Assembly: GCA_022925895.1 (NCBI GenBank)
Contig: JAKSYS010000533.1
Span: forward strand, 1-43,425
Source: Fragilaria crotonensis
Taxonomy: Eukaryota; Bacillariophyta; Fragilariophyceae; Fragilariales; Fragilariaceae
Direction: 5' to 3'
DNA: 43,425 nucleotides
The notes under the pieces are model-generated. The model made no database searches, had not been told where the DNA came from, and saw only the letters and a program-made list of their open reading frames with translations. The position numbers and the translations under genes were made by a program. This document shows positions 10,446 to 21,325 of this stretch, piece by piece. Each line of letters starts with the position of its first letter. Position 1 is the first letter of the stretch.

Positions 10446-10900
10446 TGCCAAGGAGAATATCACAGAAATAGTGTAACAATTTAGTGGCTTCTCATTTTCA
10501 ACAAGAAAGATCCTCGCTGAAACTGTTCAGAAACGTCTGCGACAATACAGACATACAGTACCAGTATCGGAGTGGTATCGATACATTTCCGGTGTTTTGC
10601 AACCGAAGTAGTATTTTCAACTCCCTCCGGTATGTGTATACGACAGGGACCTGTAGAACTTGCAGGTACTGTGACAAAAACGCAGTGCGGAACATCAGGA
10701 TCTTTTGCAACCCAGTTGCACGTAGGGTTGCAAAATTTCTACGAGAGAACGGCGTAGGTTTGCAACCCAATCCTTGTTTTTTGCAACTCGAATTAGTCAA
10801 TCACAGCAGTACCAGGTACAGTACCAAAGTAAGGGTGCATTGGGGTAACCCTGATTTTCACGAGTTCTCAGATGCCGGGTACTCTAGCCAAGTACTACCG
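10446..10900. promoter_or_regulatory. TspO upstream region with a cluster of TTGCAACC motifs
   Basis: Directly upstream of the minus-strand TspO start. TTTTGCAACC occurs at 10595-10604; TTTTGCAACCC at 10703-10713 and its exact reverse complement GGGTTGCAAAA at 10725-10735 form an 11-bp palindrome with an 11-nt spacer that itself contains GTTGCA; GTTTGCAACCC occurs at 10758-10768 and TTTTGCAACT at 10779-10788. A regulatory role is inferred from density and position only; the same word occurs singly elsewhere in the window. Confidence 0.4.
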
Positions 10901-11090
10901 TACTCCACTACTCCACTACTCCACTACTCCACTACTCCACTACTCCACTACTCCACTACTCCACTACTCCACTACTCCACTACTCCACTACTCCACTACT
11001 CCACTACTCCACTACTCCACTACTCCACTACTCCACTACTCCACTACTCCACTACTCCACTACTCCACTACTCCACTACTCCACTACTCC
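10901..11090. repeat. Tandem repeat of the 8-mer TACTCCAC, ~24 copies
   Basis: 190 bp of perfect 8-bp units, followed by a degenerate tail (AGTGCTCCGG). Because 8 is not a multiple of 3, every frame on the plus strand reads the same 8-residue repeat YSTTPLLH, so long open frames here are artefacts. It sits close to the border between host intergenic DNA and the CpG-poor block to its right. Confidence 0.97.
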
Positions 11091-11130
11091 AGTGCTCCGG
11101 TCCGTTCCTCACTACTCCTGTACTACAGCG

Positions 11131-13197
11131 TCAACCAGCAAAGGAAGAACAAGCATATAAACATGGTGTCTGGATTAGAATTCTTTTGCCTTAAAGGCAC
11201 ACTTGTTGACAGTTTTCTTTAAGGTTGAACAAATAGATAGATGATGGGTATGCTATGCAGCTATTGTGATGGAAAATCATGAAGATGATATGATTTGTCA
11301 AGTCTTCATTCTTTGAGTTTTTCCTTAACATGGCTGGCATCAGGACAGGTGAGTCACTCAAATTGAGTCTAATATGCAAAATCAAGTGGGTATGACTTTT
11401 TTGCATGTTACACATTCATGTGAAATGTATGTGTTGTTATGAGTCTGCTGTTGTGGAAGTGGTTCTTGAGTCCTCAGAAAGGAACACATTCGAATTGCTG
11501 GTGATCTGAACAACAGGAATATCTTGGAGTTTGTGGTGAAACTCATGCTTTTTGCAACTGACACTGGTTCAATTAAATTAGTAGCCAGTGCTGGTAGTTC
11601 TTTGGAATGTGCCATAGGATAAAAAATGAGTTGTCAACAAAATTTATTTTTCAAAAGTGACTGTGACTGTGACCATGCCTGTTGAGTTGTTTTTTGCTGG
11701 TGATGTTAGACTTGGCAAAACGTATGTAGTGGATCCTCACACCTTCACTAGCTTGCTGGAACATCAGTCTGACTACTTAACACTGTGATTTCATTTACTT
11801 GTTGTTACAGTAGTCAGCAATTAAACTACAAAGATAAAATTCGCGAGCAGGAAAAATCCTGAATTTAATGTGTTCTAACTTGTGAACGGTCACTCCTCAC
11901 CAAAAACAAGCTACTAGTACAGTAACACCATGTGTTTTAGGGTGTACTACAATATGCTGGGTAGTCACTACATAAATCTTCCTGAATGAATACAATCAAA
12001 TCACCAATTTCTCAATCTGTCCAGGTACTGTGGTAGTTTGATTTGTCCAGATACTCTGTCCATGCTTGTATTGCTGGAGTTCTTGGAGTAATAAAGTACT
12101 GTACTCCAAATAATTTTCTTATCCTACATTCAGCTCTGACTGTCACAACACCACCTCAGGAGTACTAGCTAACTACTTCCAATTTCCAGTTCAACCCTCC
12201 TGTATGACCTTTTGCATAAAATTGTCAACAATGACTGAACCTGGCTGTCACATACGTTAGTCTTGTGGAAATCATGATTTTCAAGCTTCAATGCTGTATT
12301 TATACAGACTTTTGTGTTGATACTGAGAGGGAGGCACTTAATAGATTGCAACCAGCCACAGTCCCCCGCTTCTTAACAGAGAGAACAACAAGGTACACAA
12401 CACCCTCTTTTTCTATGTAGTGGAACCATGAACCAGCATCACTAGAGCCAGCTCACAAGAAGGGTTGTTTCAAGGGTCTCTGCTATCTTGTGGACAGTAC
12501 TATGGATCAGCTTCTCTCACACAGAAGCTAATCAAGAGATTAGTGGAGGGTGGGCCATATGACCATGTAGGAAACCCTCACCAGAAATGTTATGTACTTG
12601 TGGCTGGTGGGTGTGATTGATTCTGGTATCAGATGTGTGAACACTGGTTCTTGAGAGTGGTGCAAGTGGGAGGAAGACTCAAACACAAAGACTTGAAGGG
12701 GTGTGATGCTGCTTGTAATGCATCTGTTATTGATGCCATGGTACAATGAGCCAATTCTTTTTGTGCATTTGTGCCTTGGAGCTTGGTACTTGCCAAGACC
12801 TCAAGTACTTCTGTTGATGCAGCCAGTCTTACTGTGGTGGGAATTTAAAGATAGTAGATAAGCCATGACCGTAGCTCTAGAATATATGCTGCTGGTGTTG
12901 CTTTGAAAAACCAAGAATGGAAGACCAGGATAAATTTCCTGGCATGCACAACTCTACTGAGAGATCCAAAAAGGCATACATGTCTTTTGAGAAATGAAGA
13001 CTACATTATGTAAGATCTACACCAAGGAAAGTAATCTGGGGTCAGGCTGTTATGATTATGTTTGCAGTGTAATTTACTTAGATTATCATTTTGAAAGACT
13101 TACTGGTTCTTATCTTTGATTGATTTATGACTTATAATGGAGTGTTGACAAACAACAAATAAGCTCACAATCCTACAGAGAAACAAACAAAGAAAAA
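11131..13197. other. CpG-depleted block without recognisable genes
   Basis: About 2.1 kb with only around eight CG dinucleotides by eye, against dozens expected from base composition. TG and CA are common, as after methylation and deamination of CpG. No open frame resembles a known protein. GTAC palindromes, frequent on both sides, are nearly absent. It is probably the remains of an old, once-methylated mobile element, but I found no terminal repeats. Confidence 0.55.
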
Positions 13198-13699
13198 GCC
13201 GAGTATAAATAATACTGTATTACCAGGTACTCGAGTACCTGGTACTGTTTTATTGCATTTGCGTTCAGTATAGTTATCCTGGTACATACTACTGTACCAC
13301 GACAATAAAGTCAACATGCCGGTAGGTCTGTAGTTTTCATATAACGTGATGTATGGTACACAACTATGCATACAGCAGACGTGTAGAGCATGAGATGTGT
13401 AGCGATGTACTACGTACACGGAGTACCGAGTACCAAGTACCAAGACAGCAGGTGTTATTCAGGAAGCAAGAGGTCTAATTTTTCGATATTCTCCTTCAGT
13501 ACGGTAAATGTGCGCTCGGTGTGATGCATACTCTAGGAATTGATCCAGTAGCGTGGACTTGGTACATCTGGCTACGTTTTGTACGATTAATACTAGGCCT
13601 ACGGGGTTGCACAACCGGTTGCAAAAAAAATGGGTACGGGCACAGTAGTCAATCGACGGGGACCCCAGTGGCCGTGGAGGGAGTGTGCGAGGTCTCCAA
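13198..13699. other. Host-like intergenic DNA with a 24-bp perfect palindrome
   Basis: CpG is normal again. 13221-13244 is a perfect palindrome whose left half is TACCAGGTACTC, centred on CTCGAG. Further GTAC words lie at 13400-13440 (GTACCGAGTACCAAGTACC). There is no supported gene. Its right end is the target site of the CoDi element. Confidence 0.6.
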
Positions 13700-13856
13700 T
13701 GAGTAAAAGTAGACGTGCTAAGGGAGACGGTGCAACGATATGCTAGTAACGGGTATAGATCATGGGATAGGTCAAGTTGTGAGATCGAGCTATGAGATCG
13801 AGCTATTGTACCGCATACTGTACAGTCGTGTACCGTACAACGCATACAATAAATCA
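13700..13856 (-). repeat. 3' LTR of the CoDi-like element
   Basis: 157 bp, identical to 19631-19787. On the minus strand it begins TGATTTATTGTATGCG and ends TTTTACTCA. It contains a 13-bp direct duplication (GAGATCGAGCTAT) and GTAC palindromes around GTACAGTCGTGTACCGTAC. Confidence 0.95.
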
Positions 13857-13865
13857 GTCCCCTCG
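13857..13865 (-). other. Polypurine tract
   Basis: On the minus strand CGAGGGGAC directly precedes the 3' LTR. A short purine-rich run at this place is the usual primer site for plus-strand DNA synthesis. The match is short, so this is moderate support. Confidence 0.5.
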
Positions 13866-14014
13866 AACTAATCAGACGAAGTCGGGCAAGTCGCTTAGTT
13901 CGTCGTAATATAGCCAGCGAGATGTAAGCAAAACATCGGATCAAAGTGATATTTAGTCGTCAAAAGACGATCAAGGTAACCCGTAGAACCCTTCGAACCT
14001 CGATGAGGGGGTTA

Positions 14015-17000
14015 TCAACGATGATCGGCAAGGTCGTACAAGATCAATCCCACAAGGTGATCATACTTCTGTCCACCTGGGATAAACTTCATACTTATGT
14101 CCGCGGGGTTGTCGTGGATTGACACATGTCCAGTCAGACATTCACCCAGAGCTACCGCCTCGCGAACTGTATGATTACGTACGGAATTGGACTTCTTTTT
14201 CAAAGTCGATTCGGGTCGTTGCGTGTTGTGTATCACATGTCCCCAAACAAATGAAGGAGGGACCGGATAGCTGTACACCCATCATTCGGAGCCTGTGGCG
14301 AAGACTGCAAAGAGTACCCATGCCTTGCTTCATTGCCACGAATTTGGCCCCGAGGATACTAGTCTCAATCGTGGACTGTTTCCTTGAGAAGAACCACGTA
14401 ATCAGTGACTGCTGATTCATGTTGATGATGAAGCTAATTCACCTGTTCATGAAGCTCCGGCATGATCGGAATCCACAAGTAGGCAAAGATCTACTGCTTC
14501 CCTTGTGGCTCCGGCGTATTCGGAGGTTTCGCCTCCTTCACGTTCCCGTAACATTGCTTCCAATCGCATTACTTAGACGAGGGCATGTCTATCACGAGAT
14601 ACGTCGGGTCGAACGCAGTCCTTGCGTTGTATTTCTTCGTATTGAGATAGTCGCGAAGTATAAAAGACAGCGGTCAAATGGCCGTCACGAGGTCGCTTGA
14701 GCAAGACAAAACGACAACTCCGACATCTCAGTTGTGATATCGATTCGCCCCAAGTCAATGCACCATCGCAGAACACCAATCTGCGTCTGGGAGAACGAAG
14801 AGAGGTAGCGTCCAACAACGGGCTAGTAACATCGACTCCAGGCACATAGTTGGAAGGAACGGTCTCTCTGCTTGCTATATCCAATGCCGCGTGGGGAAGT
14901 TTACATCGTGGAACTTCTGAACGTTTGTGCACGGCCTCGTGGATGTACTCACTGGACGAACTCGCTCATCGCCCAACATTGCACTCCGTTCGGCAACGTG
15001 GCATTTCACAACGTCGTACCCAAGTAAAACTCAGGGTCGCAAATAGAGGCAGACCTTAGACACGCGTCCGGATCTGCCACGCATGATCCTCAGCCCAAAC
15101 GCCGCAATCATGCAGTCGGCCAAACGATACATGAAATCAGCATCAGCAGTTTTAAGACTGTATAGTGCCCGAACACTTACTGCCACTATTTCAGCATTGG
15201 CCTCAAATAACAGACCGAGTCGACACCAGATCTTCTCACCCTCTGGTGCCGTCAGGTAATCATTTTCAAAGTCGGAAATCGTCACCTCTAAGTCGTTCAG
15301 ATCAGCCAAAAGTCTGAAAGAACGCTTGCGTATGCCACATATGTTGGTCGCGATTCCGTCACGTGGCCGCCGGCCACCAAGCAAGCTTTCCGTTGAAAGT
15401 CTTCCATCTGAATATCGAAAACAAGATGGTAGTGGATCTCCTAAAAGGGAGAAGGTTCCGAGTCGCCTTTCATTACCTGAAAAGGCTATTCGCACCTTAG
15501 TCATCTCTGTCCGAATGGCATCCGGCCATAAAGTGTTACCGTTCTCGCGGTCGATGCGGGTGCAATCTTCACACTTTTGGAACTTCGAGTCCAAATTTAT
15601 GCATCCTCCACTTCTGGTTTCGGTGATTTATGGTCGCAATTATCCAAGCGCGACGCTTTAATTGTGAACGGAACCCACCACGCGAAGCGGGTTTGCTCTT
15701 GATTCCTTCTTGAGCGATTGCGTAGTCAGCTAGGTTCACATGAAATGCTTCCATATTTCCATTCGACATAGAGTTGCCAACCCTTCGTCGTTTCGCGATG
15801 ATGCCAATTCAATCCTTGCTGGACGAGCATATCTGCAAGTTAGACCGCAGAACCGTCTTCTTCATGATGAACAATCCCCTTCTGCAGGAGAAATCGATTG
15901 CCCTCTGTGTCGCACATCGTATAAATCTTCTGCATGATCACATTGGCCGATAGTTCTGCCGTTTGGCCGTCGGCGAACTCAACATTATAAGTTTGAATGT
16001 CCAAGCAGGATCGGATTGTGGTTCGCCCTTCTGACAGGACTTCCATCAAGCAAGTGCAACCTTTGCACTCAATATCTTATCGCCGTTTGGCAGAGTCACC
16101 TCGGCCCCAATAGACTGATCGAACGTGTCAGCATCAGGCTCATCATCGGCGTCAGGAACTCAAGGCACTTCGCCGTCATCATCATCGACGTAATTCGAGA
16201 ATGTTAGGCAGAGTCTCTAGGTCAACAAATTCTGGGTTTGTCGCAAAATCCTCACATTTGTATTCGTCCCCTAGAACCGAGTTTGCCTTCTCCGTAAAGT
16301 CCTCGCACTTTGTTTCTTCATCGACTCGTCCGCCAATTCGTCTGGCGTCAACGAGCGAACAGTCGAACAATAAACCGTTTGGCCATTCCGCTTAAGGACT
16401 TTCCTTGTCACAGCGGGACCTATCTGGATAGCAGGGCCCAAATCGTGGCCCAACACCATCGATGCACTCGAACAGCGCAAATGGTGGTACGACAGCAGTT
16501 TAGCCGCTAACGACGGCAGTTTAGCCGCTAGCAACGGCCTCACCCGTCAAATTTATAAATGTCGTGCGCGGTTAGAGATCTAACATATGCCTCTCATTCC
16601 AGGCAATCACCCCAAAGGCGCTTGGGCGTACCGGTTCGAATCGTTTGCCTCTCGACACCCGACACCCTCTTCAATTGTCTGATTGCGACCTCCGCATTTT
16701 TCGACCACGGCGTGTGTGGCTCCGTGGTCCGTTTTCGTCATGGGGTACACAGTACGCACGACACAGCCATCAGACGTTGTAAATACTTGTGCATATTTAT
16801 AATTCCTTCGCGAATTAGTATTCAATATCAGAGTGTCGGTGAAGCAATCAGGAGATGTGAAAGACGACGGTACCGTAGCTGATAGACGTTAGTGCAGAAC
16901 CGACGTGACAGCATCGGATGCAGTACAGTGGTGCATAGTATGCCAGCACATTGACGAGTCATCATGTATACAGCATACGCTTCGCAGTTTGCATGTCAAT

Positions 17001-17872
17001 TTCCCAATTCCTTGCCAACTAGAGTTGAGGACCAAATGGCTTTCCGGCGAGCAACGACCGGAGCGATGCAGTCGCACGGGTAAAGGAATGATCTCGAGCG
17101 TCTGCGAAGTAGTCGATAGAGGAATAGTCGCCTGGACGGTGGCGGTGCTTTGATTCGGTCCCCTGTTTCCGAGCGAGCATAGTCGCCTGGACGGTGGCGG
17201 TGCTCCGATTCGGTCCCCTGTTTCCGAGCGACCGAGCGAATTACATGTTGGAAACCGAGCATAGTCGCCTGGACGGTGGCGGTGCTCCGATTCGGTCCCC
17301 TGTTTCCGACAGGTATTTCGTGAGCGCAGCTTCCTCGTCGGTGAAAGCTTTGTCATATGGGTCTCACGGGAGAGCCTCCTCGCCCGTGAGCGTGACATGA
17401 GGGAGCCTCTCATATGCTTCGATGGGCGACTGCCGAGGCCGAAAGGTCAAGGTGACACCACGGACCGAGAGCGGAGGCACGTACGGGGCGGAGGTGTCGT
17501 CAGCGGTGGGAATCACCAACAAGCGTGTCAGGTCATTGACAGTTTCGGTTAAGAAACGAGGAATGTTTTTTAAATCATAACATCATTCGGTGCGATATCA
17601 GGGATATGGATCGCCTGATGGACCATGAGACGAAAATACTGTTTCATCGCTTACGAAATCATTGAACGCGAGCGCCGCCGAAACAGTGAAAGATCCGTGG
17701 CGACAGGACCTGATTGGTTGTAACCCGACACGTTTTCCTGACGATCGTAGTCACGGACTACTAAACAATTACTGCCTACTACGGCACAGTGGTCGGCTTG
17801 GGAGTCGTGATCGGATGCAGATTCATGGACAACCGACTTGTCGAGCAATCCCAATGGTCGAATGGCGGCCAA
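14015..17872 (-). pseudogene. pol region of the CoDi-like element (PR-IN-RT-RH), multiply frameshifted
   Basis: Pieces in order on the minus strand: a protease-like part (17650-17872, RDYDRQENVSGYNQSGPVA); integrase core (around 16607-16825, YKYAQVFTTSDG and VRTVYPMTKTDHGATHAVVE); integrase C-terminal part (15840-16049, LDIQTYNVEFADGQTAELSANVI, ending in GNRFLL); a linker WIIATINHRNQKWRMHKFGLEVP; RT (15031-15594, LNDLEVTISDFENDYLTAPEGEKIWCRLG then VRALYSLKTADADFMYRLADCM); and RNase H (14015-14420, WFFSRKQSTIETSILGAKFVAM, RLRMMGVQLSGPSF, VIHNTQRPESTLKKKSNSV). The RNase H piece breaks near 14250, where several nucleotides of the usual GDNMSVIH segment appear to be missing. The RT YxDD region (14450-15030) is only weakly readable. 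Confidence 0.85.
17124..17309. repeat. Three 49-bp near-identical repeats inside the CoDi-like element
   Basis: Copies at 17124-17172, 17179-17227 and 17261-17309 share ATAGTCGCCTGGACGGTGGC and the end CCCCTGTTTCCGA; copy 1 has CTTTG where the others have CTCCG. Spacing is uneven (6 and 33 bp between copies). They lie between the protease-like and integrase parts and would encode repeats of QGTESEHRHRPGDYA. Such an array is not part of the normal copia plan. Confidence 0.9.
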
Positions 17873-17903
17873 GCGTGCGCAGCGTCACTTCTTGGGCTCG
17901 TCG

Positions 17904-19140
17904 TTAGAGACTTTCTTCTGGCGCGGGAGCGCCGCGTTCATGCGATTGCTGGCGCCATTTCGCACTCGTTGCGGGCTCATCGGCCGACGTGCCGGAGTCC
18001 TTTGAAAAGAGAGTGCTGTCATCATCTGCAACCGAGGTCTTCTTCAGTTGCATCGCCGATTGGGACATCTGGCGGTTGACGGCACGTCGCTCTCTTGGCG
18101 CTTCGTTATCATATACTATCATTCGCGCCACACTTAAGGCGCTTGGAAGCAAGATCCTTTCTTCGAAGTCTGGCGAATGTAGTCCTGGTGCAGAGTTACG
18201 CATGCTTCAAAATTGGAGCGCAACATTTCCACAGACGTAATGCGTGTTTTGACGGCATCAAACTTGTCGGTTTTGATACCATCAACAAGAGAGGTGTCGA
18301 ACCTTCGAACGTGGATTGATACCCACATGTCCGTGCTCTATCAAGCCTTCCAACACCAAGTGCTGCTGCTTGTGCACATATTTGTCGAAATTTGAGCGAC
18401 GCTGCTCGCTGTGGTAGACTGTATACTCCAGCTTGTCTTCGGCCATCGTGGCCATGCTGTCGACATGCTGCGGGCCCAAGTAATGGCTGTAGAAGCTTTG
18501 ATAGCTAGGCCATCCTACCATCTCCGGTTTCCGCGCTGGTTTGTCATTCGTCCAGGCACGGTCTTTGCGAGTGATGCGCAAGATTATGTCCAATACCTTC
18601 TCGCGATTGACAGGTAGCTAGACAGGATTTGCCGTCGCGATCATTCCATCCTGCTGCACTGTTGGGAAGATCTCCTCATCGGGCGCAATCACCTCAGTGT
18701 CACATATGACGTATGCTAGCGGGATCTTACGTTTTTTTTCAAGCACCGAGCGTAGGTACTTGTCGATGGCTTTTATCGTTTTCGGCCAGTCCTTCAAGTT
18801 GATGATGGGCAAGTCATCAGGATACTTGTGGTGGATTCGAACTCACGATATTCGCAAATGCTGCAAATGTTGTCGAGCGTAACGTTTGCGATGACCACTG
18901 TACAACTCCGAGGCACCTGCCTGATGGCGAAGGTAGAACGCTTCTGGATCTGCGCGGATCCAGCGGTGGCCCCGTTGCGTGGAGGAATCGTTCCTCAGGG
19001 CAACTTTTGATCTTGTCATCAGACTGGACTCTGATCTCCACTAGGGAGTTAATGCCCTGGTCCTCGACAAGGACTCGAGCAGCCTGTTCAGAGAACCCGA
19101 TACGGCCCAGCATAGCCGTGCGCATTGCAGGGATATCCAT
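17904..19140 (-). pseudogene. gag of the CoDi-like element, multiply frameshifted
   Basis: Starts at 19140 with MDIPAMRTAMLGRIGFSEQA and continues ARVLVEDQGINSLVEIRV, then PIINLKDWPKTIKAIDKYLR and IPLAYVICDTEVIAPDEEIF (18618-18812), WDIILRITRKDRAW-like and GWPSYQSFYSHYLGPQHVDS (18282-18593), EQRRSNFDKYVHKQQHLVLE, and GIKTDKFDAVKTRI (18134-18328). These pieces are in the order I recall for diatom CoDi gag proteins. At least four frame changes separate them. A nucleocapsid zinc knuckle was not identified. Confidence 0.8.
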
Positions 19141-19618
19141 GTCAGCATAGAACTCAAAACCGAGAAACCGAAAGAGCGATCAAGGACCCTCCCTGAAGTT
19201 CCGGGGTCAATCCCTGTTGGATGCGTTCAACGGAGATCACGTATTACGCCAGTGCGAGTATAATCATTCGTACTGTATAATATATACTCTTGCCTAACGG
19301 GCGATGTATGAATCTTTCATCCGCGATGGTACGGATCGAAGGATGGATGTGATCAATCCATCAATCGGTTGTCGAGATCGGTTCGACAAATTGAATGGGG
19401 ATCAGATAATCACCTCATTCCGATTCAGGCCACATGCACCATCTCGCATGTTATGGTTCACTGGTTTCAACGGGTAATTTTATGGCAGTTCAACGCATGC
19501 CTGGGCACAGCTGACAAGTCACTCGACGCGAGCGAAGGGAGCAGCCTATTCACTTCAGAGCATGTACATTGCCATCAGACTTGACAGATAACATCGTTCG
19601 TCATCATCCAGAGCGTTG

Positions 19619-19630
19619 GGTCTGATAAAC
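19619..19630 (-). other. Possible primer-binding site
   Basis: On the minus strand the bases right after the 5' LTR are GTTTATCAGACC. TATCAGA matches part of the common copia site complementary to initiator tRNA-Met (TGGTATCAGAGC), but the first bases differ. Partial support only. Confidence 0.35.
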
Positions 19631-19787
19631 TGAGTAAAAGTAGACGTGCTAAGGGAGACGGTGCAACGATATGCTAGTAACGGGTATAGATCATGGGATA
19701 GGTCAAGTTGTGAGATCGAGCTATGAGATCGAGCTATTGTACCGCATACTGTACAGTCGTGTACCGTACAACGCATACAATAAATCA
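19631..19787 (-). repeat. 5' LTR of the CoDi-like element
   Basis: 157 bp with no difference from the 3' LTR at 13700-13856. It is flanked outside by CCAA, matching the base run before the other LTR. Confidence 0.95.
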
Positions 19788-21325
19788 CCAAGGTTCGCCA
19801 ATACAAGGGCCGAGTCGTGAGTCGTGAATAAAGGAAGAATGAGGAGGAGGAACCATTTCACTTTGACGTCTGGCTCGCGCTACACTGGATCTGCCAGTGT
19901 GATCATCAATCTGATGGCGTCGGCAAAAAATTATTACAAAAAGCAAACATTATTGTAATTACAATTCAAAACCTTTCCAGCTTGGATGTATCAACACTAT
20001 GGCCAAAATCTTGGTTTGTGTCCACCAGAGCATTTAATCTCAAACTTAACAGCTGGAATTTGCTATACTTGCAGAATCCAACAAAACTTTTTTGGGTTGA
20101 ATTAGGGAATGAGCTGTTTGTCATGGCTCACTCAACATTACCTTTCAAAAAGTTCATGCTGGTTTTCTTTCCAAAATGAACTGCTTACTAAAGTAGAAAG
20201 ACTCCAGGGTTCTGAATTGTTTACATTTGTAAAATGGCGACCAAGGAGAACTCTTAATTGCTCTTTCAAATGTAGATCCCTTGCTGTCTATTTGAGGTTA
20301 AGTCAGATTTGTCCATTCTCATAGTATTGGACATGCACTAGCAAGGCCTCCAGCATGATATTTTTCTTAGTGGATTCATGGCTTTTCCTAGTGGGCCCAG
20401 ATATTATTGAAGGATTGAAGTGCACTCTATGATTGAATAGCTTCCAATCTCATCTTCAATCCTCCTGCTGCAATTTCATCAATGATTTCAACACCTTGCT
20501 GCTACACCTTCACCAGCAACAGTCAATCCATCAGAATTTGAGATGCATTTTTTGAGGAATCCCTTTATGCTGTCATGCAACACACCAGTTAGAAGATCTG
20601 GAAGAACAGGTAGAATGTCATCAAGGATTCTCCCAGCATACACACTCTGCAGTTAACTTCACAAAAGTTGGAAAAAATGTCCAGAATTGTGAGCAAAAGG
20701 CAACTCATTCCTAAGGGACATTATCACAGGGGGTCTGGTGGCCCAGCTTCACAGCTGTCTGCTACCCTACCAACTGATCAATAACAACGAGCATCTGCTC
20801 CCATCAAGCTGAACTAGCAACCTCCTCTATCGCTTTGCTGGACTGAGATCAATAATATTACACAAATTGAAAAAGAAAAACATAGTACACAACAAGATCT
20901 TCCATTGCCCTTATCTCATTCTTCAGACAAAATAGCAATGCTCCTGTTGGCGATCCAGTTTTTAAGGTCCTCTACATCTTCACACCTGCAGAATTATTGT
21001 TGACACTGTGTTCCCATCAATGAAGAAGGAACGCATCTCTTTTGCATAATCTAAGCCTTGCTACTTGCTCATGGTTGTTTGAAAACAACCTTAGGTGTGC
21101 TGTTTATGATAGTCCAACGTCCAACATGATGTGTTTCTAGAGGCTCTAAGCCATTTTAAAGTGGTACCAGGTTTTCATACATCGTTTTGTTTGGAACTTT
21201 GAAGACATGCCCTGGCAACTTACTGGCAATAGCCACTCATATATGAAAGCGATATTTCAAACAAACATGTCTCCATGGAAGCTGAGGATTTGTCATTAAT
21301 GGACATTTCTATATTATAAGAAAAA
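19788..21325. other. Intergenic, CpG-poor from ~19930
   Basis: The first ~140 bp look host-like (several CG). From about 19930 to 21330 the sequence is AT-rich with few CG and no GTAC palindromes, like the block at 11131-13197. No open frame resembles a known protein. The ferrochelatase 3' end follows directly. Confidence 0.5.

Larger units (their letters stand above)
13700..19787 (-). mobile_element. Full-length CoDi-like Ty1/copia LTR retrotransposon
   Basis: 6088 bp bounded by identical 157-bp direct repeats that begin TG and end CA. A possible 4-bp target duplication CCAA lies at 13696-13699 and 19788-19791. On the minus strand the order is 5' LTR, leader, gag, protease, integrase, reverse transcriptase, RNase H, purine-rich tract, 3' LTR: the Ty1/copia order. 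CpG content is normal. Identical LTRs imply a recent insertion, yet the coding region reads in many short frames, so it cannot make a polyprotein as written. Confidence 0.93.

Noticed and set aside
10484-11222. Long open frames (236 and 116 codons) over the TACTCCAC array
   Set aside because: The period of 8 bp keeps all plus-strand frames open; flanks have no coding signal.
16625-16650. GGTTCGAATC, a tRNA B-box-like word
   Set aside because: No matching A box, acceptor stem or anticodon arm; it lies within the integrase region of the CoDi-like element.
17124-17309. CRISPR-like array
   Set aside because: Only three 49-bp copies with unequal short spacers, inside a eukaryotic retrotransposon; no cas genes.
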